DNA of 6,990 nucleotides, from the NCBI GenBank assembly GCA_964542765.1, contig CAZIVO010000148.1, positions 1-6,990 on the forward strand. The letters run 5' to 3'. Source of the DNA: CAZIVO01 sp964542765. Lineage in GTDB: Bacteria > Planctomycetota > UBA1135 > UBA2386. Position numbers and translations under genes: made by a program. The notes beneath the pieces are model-generated. The model had not been told where the DNA came from, ran no database searches, and saw only the letters and a list, made by a program, of their open reading frames with translations. Position 1 is the first letter of the stretch; every line of letters begins with the position of its first letter. This document shows positions 6,151 through 6,990 of this stretch, piece by piece.

Positions 6151-6837
6151 TTCGACGNNNNNNNNNNTGCACTCCACGATCGAGTTTCCTCCCAACAGAC
6201 GAGCGTGGTCATTCGGGGTCATACTCGAATAGCAACCGGTGCAAATAGAGCCTTCGGCACGGCAAACCGCAGAGCCATCGCGCGCACTCAGCAACTTCGT
6301 GTATCGAGCCAAAAGGTCACCGGCAACATCGACAACCATCGTTTCCCGCTCTTGGCTGACCTTGGCAATGTCGGGCTCCCGGCTGGCGCAGAGAACTTCG
6401 GCCTCCTTGAGAAACTGGTCGAAGACCTCTTGCTCCTCAGCAGTCGCAGCCTCGGCTGTTTGCACCGCCGAACGCAGGCCTTCCAGTTTCTCCAACAGGA
6501 CGAGACCCTGCTCTTCCAACTCACCACGCTCCTTCTTGACCGACTCGATCTGAAACAATGTCGCTTGGTACTCGGCGTTGTTTTTGACCCCATTCAAGCG
6601 CATCTGCAACTTCTGGATTTCCTCATCGGACTGACTGATTCCCAGATCTATCGCCCGGCTCTCTACCTCCACGGAAGCTAACTCCTGAGACGCTGTCGCT
6701 GCCGCTTCCCGAAAGCGATTGAGTTTCTTCTCTCGTCGCGCACGCTCCAGGGGAATCGAATCAAGTTCCCAGCGAATCCTGAGCAAGTTCTGATCTACCT
6801 CTTGCAGTTCGATGAGCTTCTTGACGTCGGGATGCAC
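6145..6837 (-). CDS. Coiled-coil and C4 zinc-ribbon protein, FlgZ/CT398 (DUF164) family
   Basis: The first 190 residues are almost all heptad-like, charged helix (MHPDVKKLIELQEVDQNLLR onward), forming the antiparallel coiled-coil hairpin of this family; GVKNNAEYQATLFQIESVKK (83-102) lies in a well-conserved part. The C-terminus has CTGC (199-202) and a third cysteine at 223 after NSIVE. Family members then continue with xxCGRIL, but here a run of Ns removes it, and the frame resumes with VED and a stop. Relatives are H. pylori HP0958 (FlgZ), which binds RpoN and an mRNA, and chlamydial CT398; they suggest a binding or chaperone role, not an enzyme. GTG at 6837 is chosen because an in-frame TAG lies 21 bases before it. 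The gene ends 58 bases before selB. Family assignment is firm; the partner in this organism is unknown. Confidence 0.87.
   Translation of the reverse strand: MHPDVKKLIELQEVDQNLLRIRWELDSIPLERARREKKLNRFREAAATASQELASVEVESRAIDLGISQSDEEIQKLQMRLNGVKNNAEYQATLFQIESVKKERGELEEQGLVLLEKLEGLRSAVQTAEAATAEEQEVFDQFLKEAEVLCASREPDIAKVSQERETMVVDVAGDLLARYTKLLSARDGSAVCRAEGSICTGCYSSMTPNDHARLLGGNSIVECXXXXVED
6158..6167. other. Assembly gap of ten Ns inside the zinc-ribbon coding end
   Basis: Ten undetermined bases interrupt the codons just after Cys223 of the FlgZ/CT398-like protein. Ten is a common placeholder size, so the true length may differ. The family pattern after this cysteine needs about seven codons before the visible VED ending, which would fit 19 missing bases; as written the gap leaves only four codons. 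Confidence 0.95.
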
Positions 6838-6924
6838 TTGGATTCCAGGAAATGGCTATCTGAAAGGGCTGCGCAGTCTAGCCTCTAACTCGCGCCATCT
6901 GAAACATCTGATCCACTGCATCTG
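6838..6924. other. Intergenic stretch upstream of the zinc-ribbon coiled-coil gene
   Basis: These 87 bases separate the partial upstream gene from the GTG at 6837. I see no hairpin with a U-tract and no clear -35/-10 pair. A GGAA about five bases before the GTG is the only candidate ribosome site, and it is weak. Confidence 0.35.
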
Positions 6925-6990
6925 CTAACTTTCGGCGACATCCCCCACAGCCGCCCAAGCAGCCTCGATTTCACGAAGCACCCACAACGA
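6925..6990 (-). CDS. C-terminal end of an unidentified upstream gene
   Basis: From the right edge, one minus-strand frame reads SLWVLREIEAAWAAVGDV, then AES and a TAG stop. It is 21 residues, helix-like and Ala/Glu-rich, as protein C-termini often are; the other two frames are Cys/Arg-rich or stop at once. It is too short for a family call. It ends 87 bases before the GTG of the coiled-coil zinc-ribbon gene on the same strand and could belong to the same transcription unit. Confidence 0.45.
   Translation of the reverse strand, partial: SLWVLREIEAAWAAVGDVAES

Noticed and set aside
6087..6212. N-terminal extension of SelB through the N gap.
   Set aside because: The extra residues overlap the end of the zinc-ribbon gene, cross undetermined bases and are not part of the SelB fold, which naturally begins just before GTAGHIDHGK.

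Overview
The window is a compact bacterial stretch in which every gene I can support lies on the minus strand, so it reads from the right end to the left. GC content is moderately high by eye, with strong GC preference at third codon positions. A run of ten Ns at 6158-6167 marks a scaffold join, which suggests a metagenome-assembled or draft genome. Protein style points tentatively to the Planctomycetota or a neighbouring phylum. The clues are a secreted HEAT-repeat plus von Willebrand factor A protein carrying a G-x-D-x-x-x-W-x-x-x-W motif after the repeats, and an acidic single-pass membrane protein with small beta domains outside the membrane. This placement is inferred from protein style, not from a marker gene.

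Layout in transcription order: (1) the last 21 codons of an unidentified gene (6990-6925); (2) a coiled-coil plus C4 zinc-ribbon protein of the FlgZ/CT398 (DUF164) family, with its final zinc knuckle lost in the N gap (6837-6145); (3) selB, the selenocysteine-specific elongation factor (6086-4167); (4) a 55-codon small gene with no recognised family, just after selB (4153-3986); (5) a 438-residue single-pass membrane protein with a GTG start, overlapping gene 4 by four bases (3989-2673); (6) a small zinc-ribbon protein with a CxxC-x17-CxxC pattern (2503-1982); (7) a signal-peptide HEAT-repeat/VWA protein (1927-353); (8) the first 117 complete codons of a beta-type DNA methyltransferase with a DPPF catalytic motif, whose start codon shares one base with the stop of gene 7 (353-1).

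The tight junctions (13 bases, a 4-base overlap, a 1-base overlap) imply co-transcription and translational coupling within at least two groups: selB with genes 4 and 5, and genes 7 with 8. The larger gaps (58 bases before selB, 169 before gene 6, 54 before gene 7) carry possible small structures but no convincing promoter. SelB is the only gene with a firm pathway: it delivers Sec-tRNA to UGA codons followed by a SECIS hairpin, so the organism should also have selA, selC, selD and selenoprotein genes elsewhere. The other genes do not form a recognisable joint pathway. No mobile element, CRISPR array, tRNA or rRNA is visible, and no stretch over 300 bases lacks a gene.
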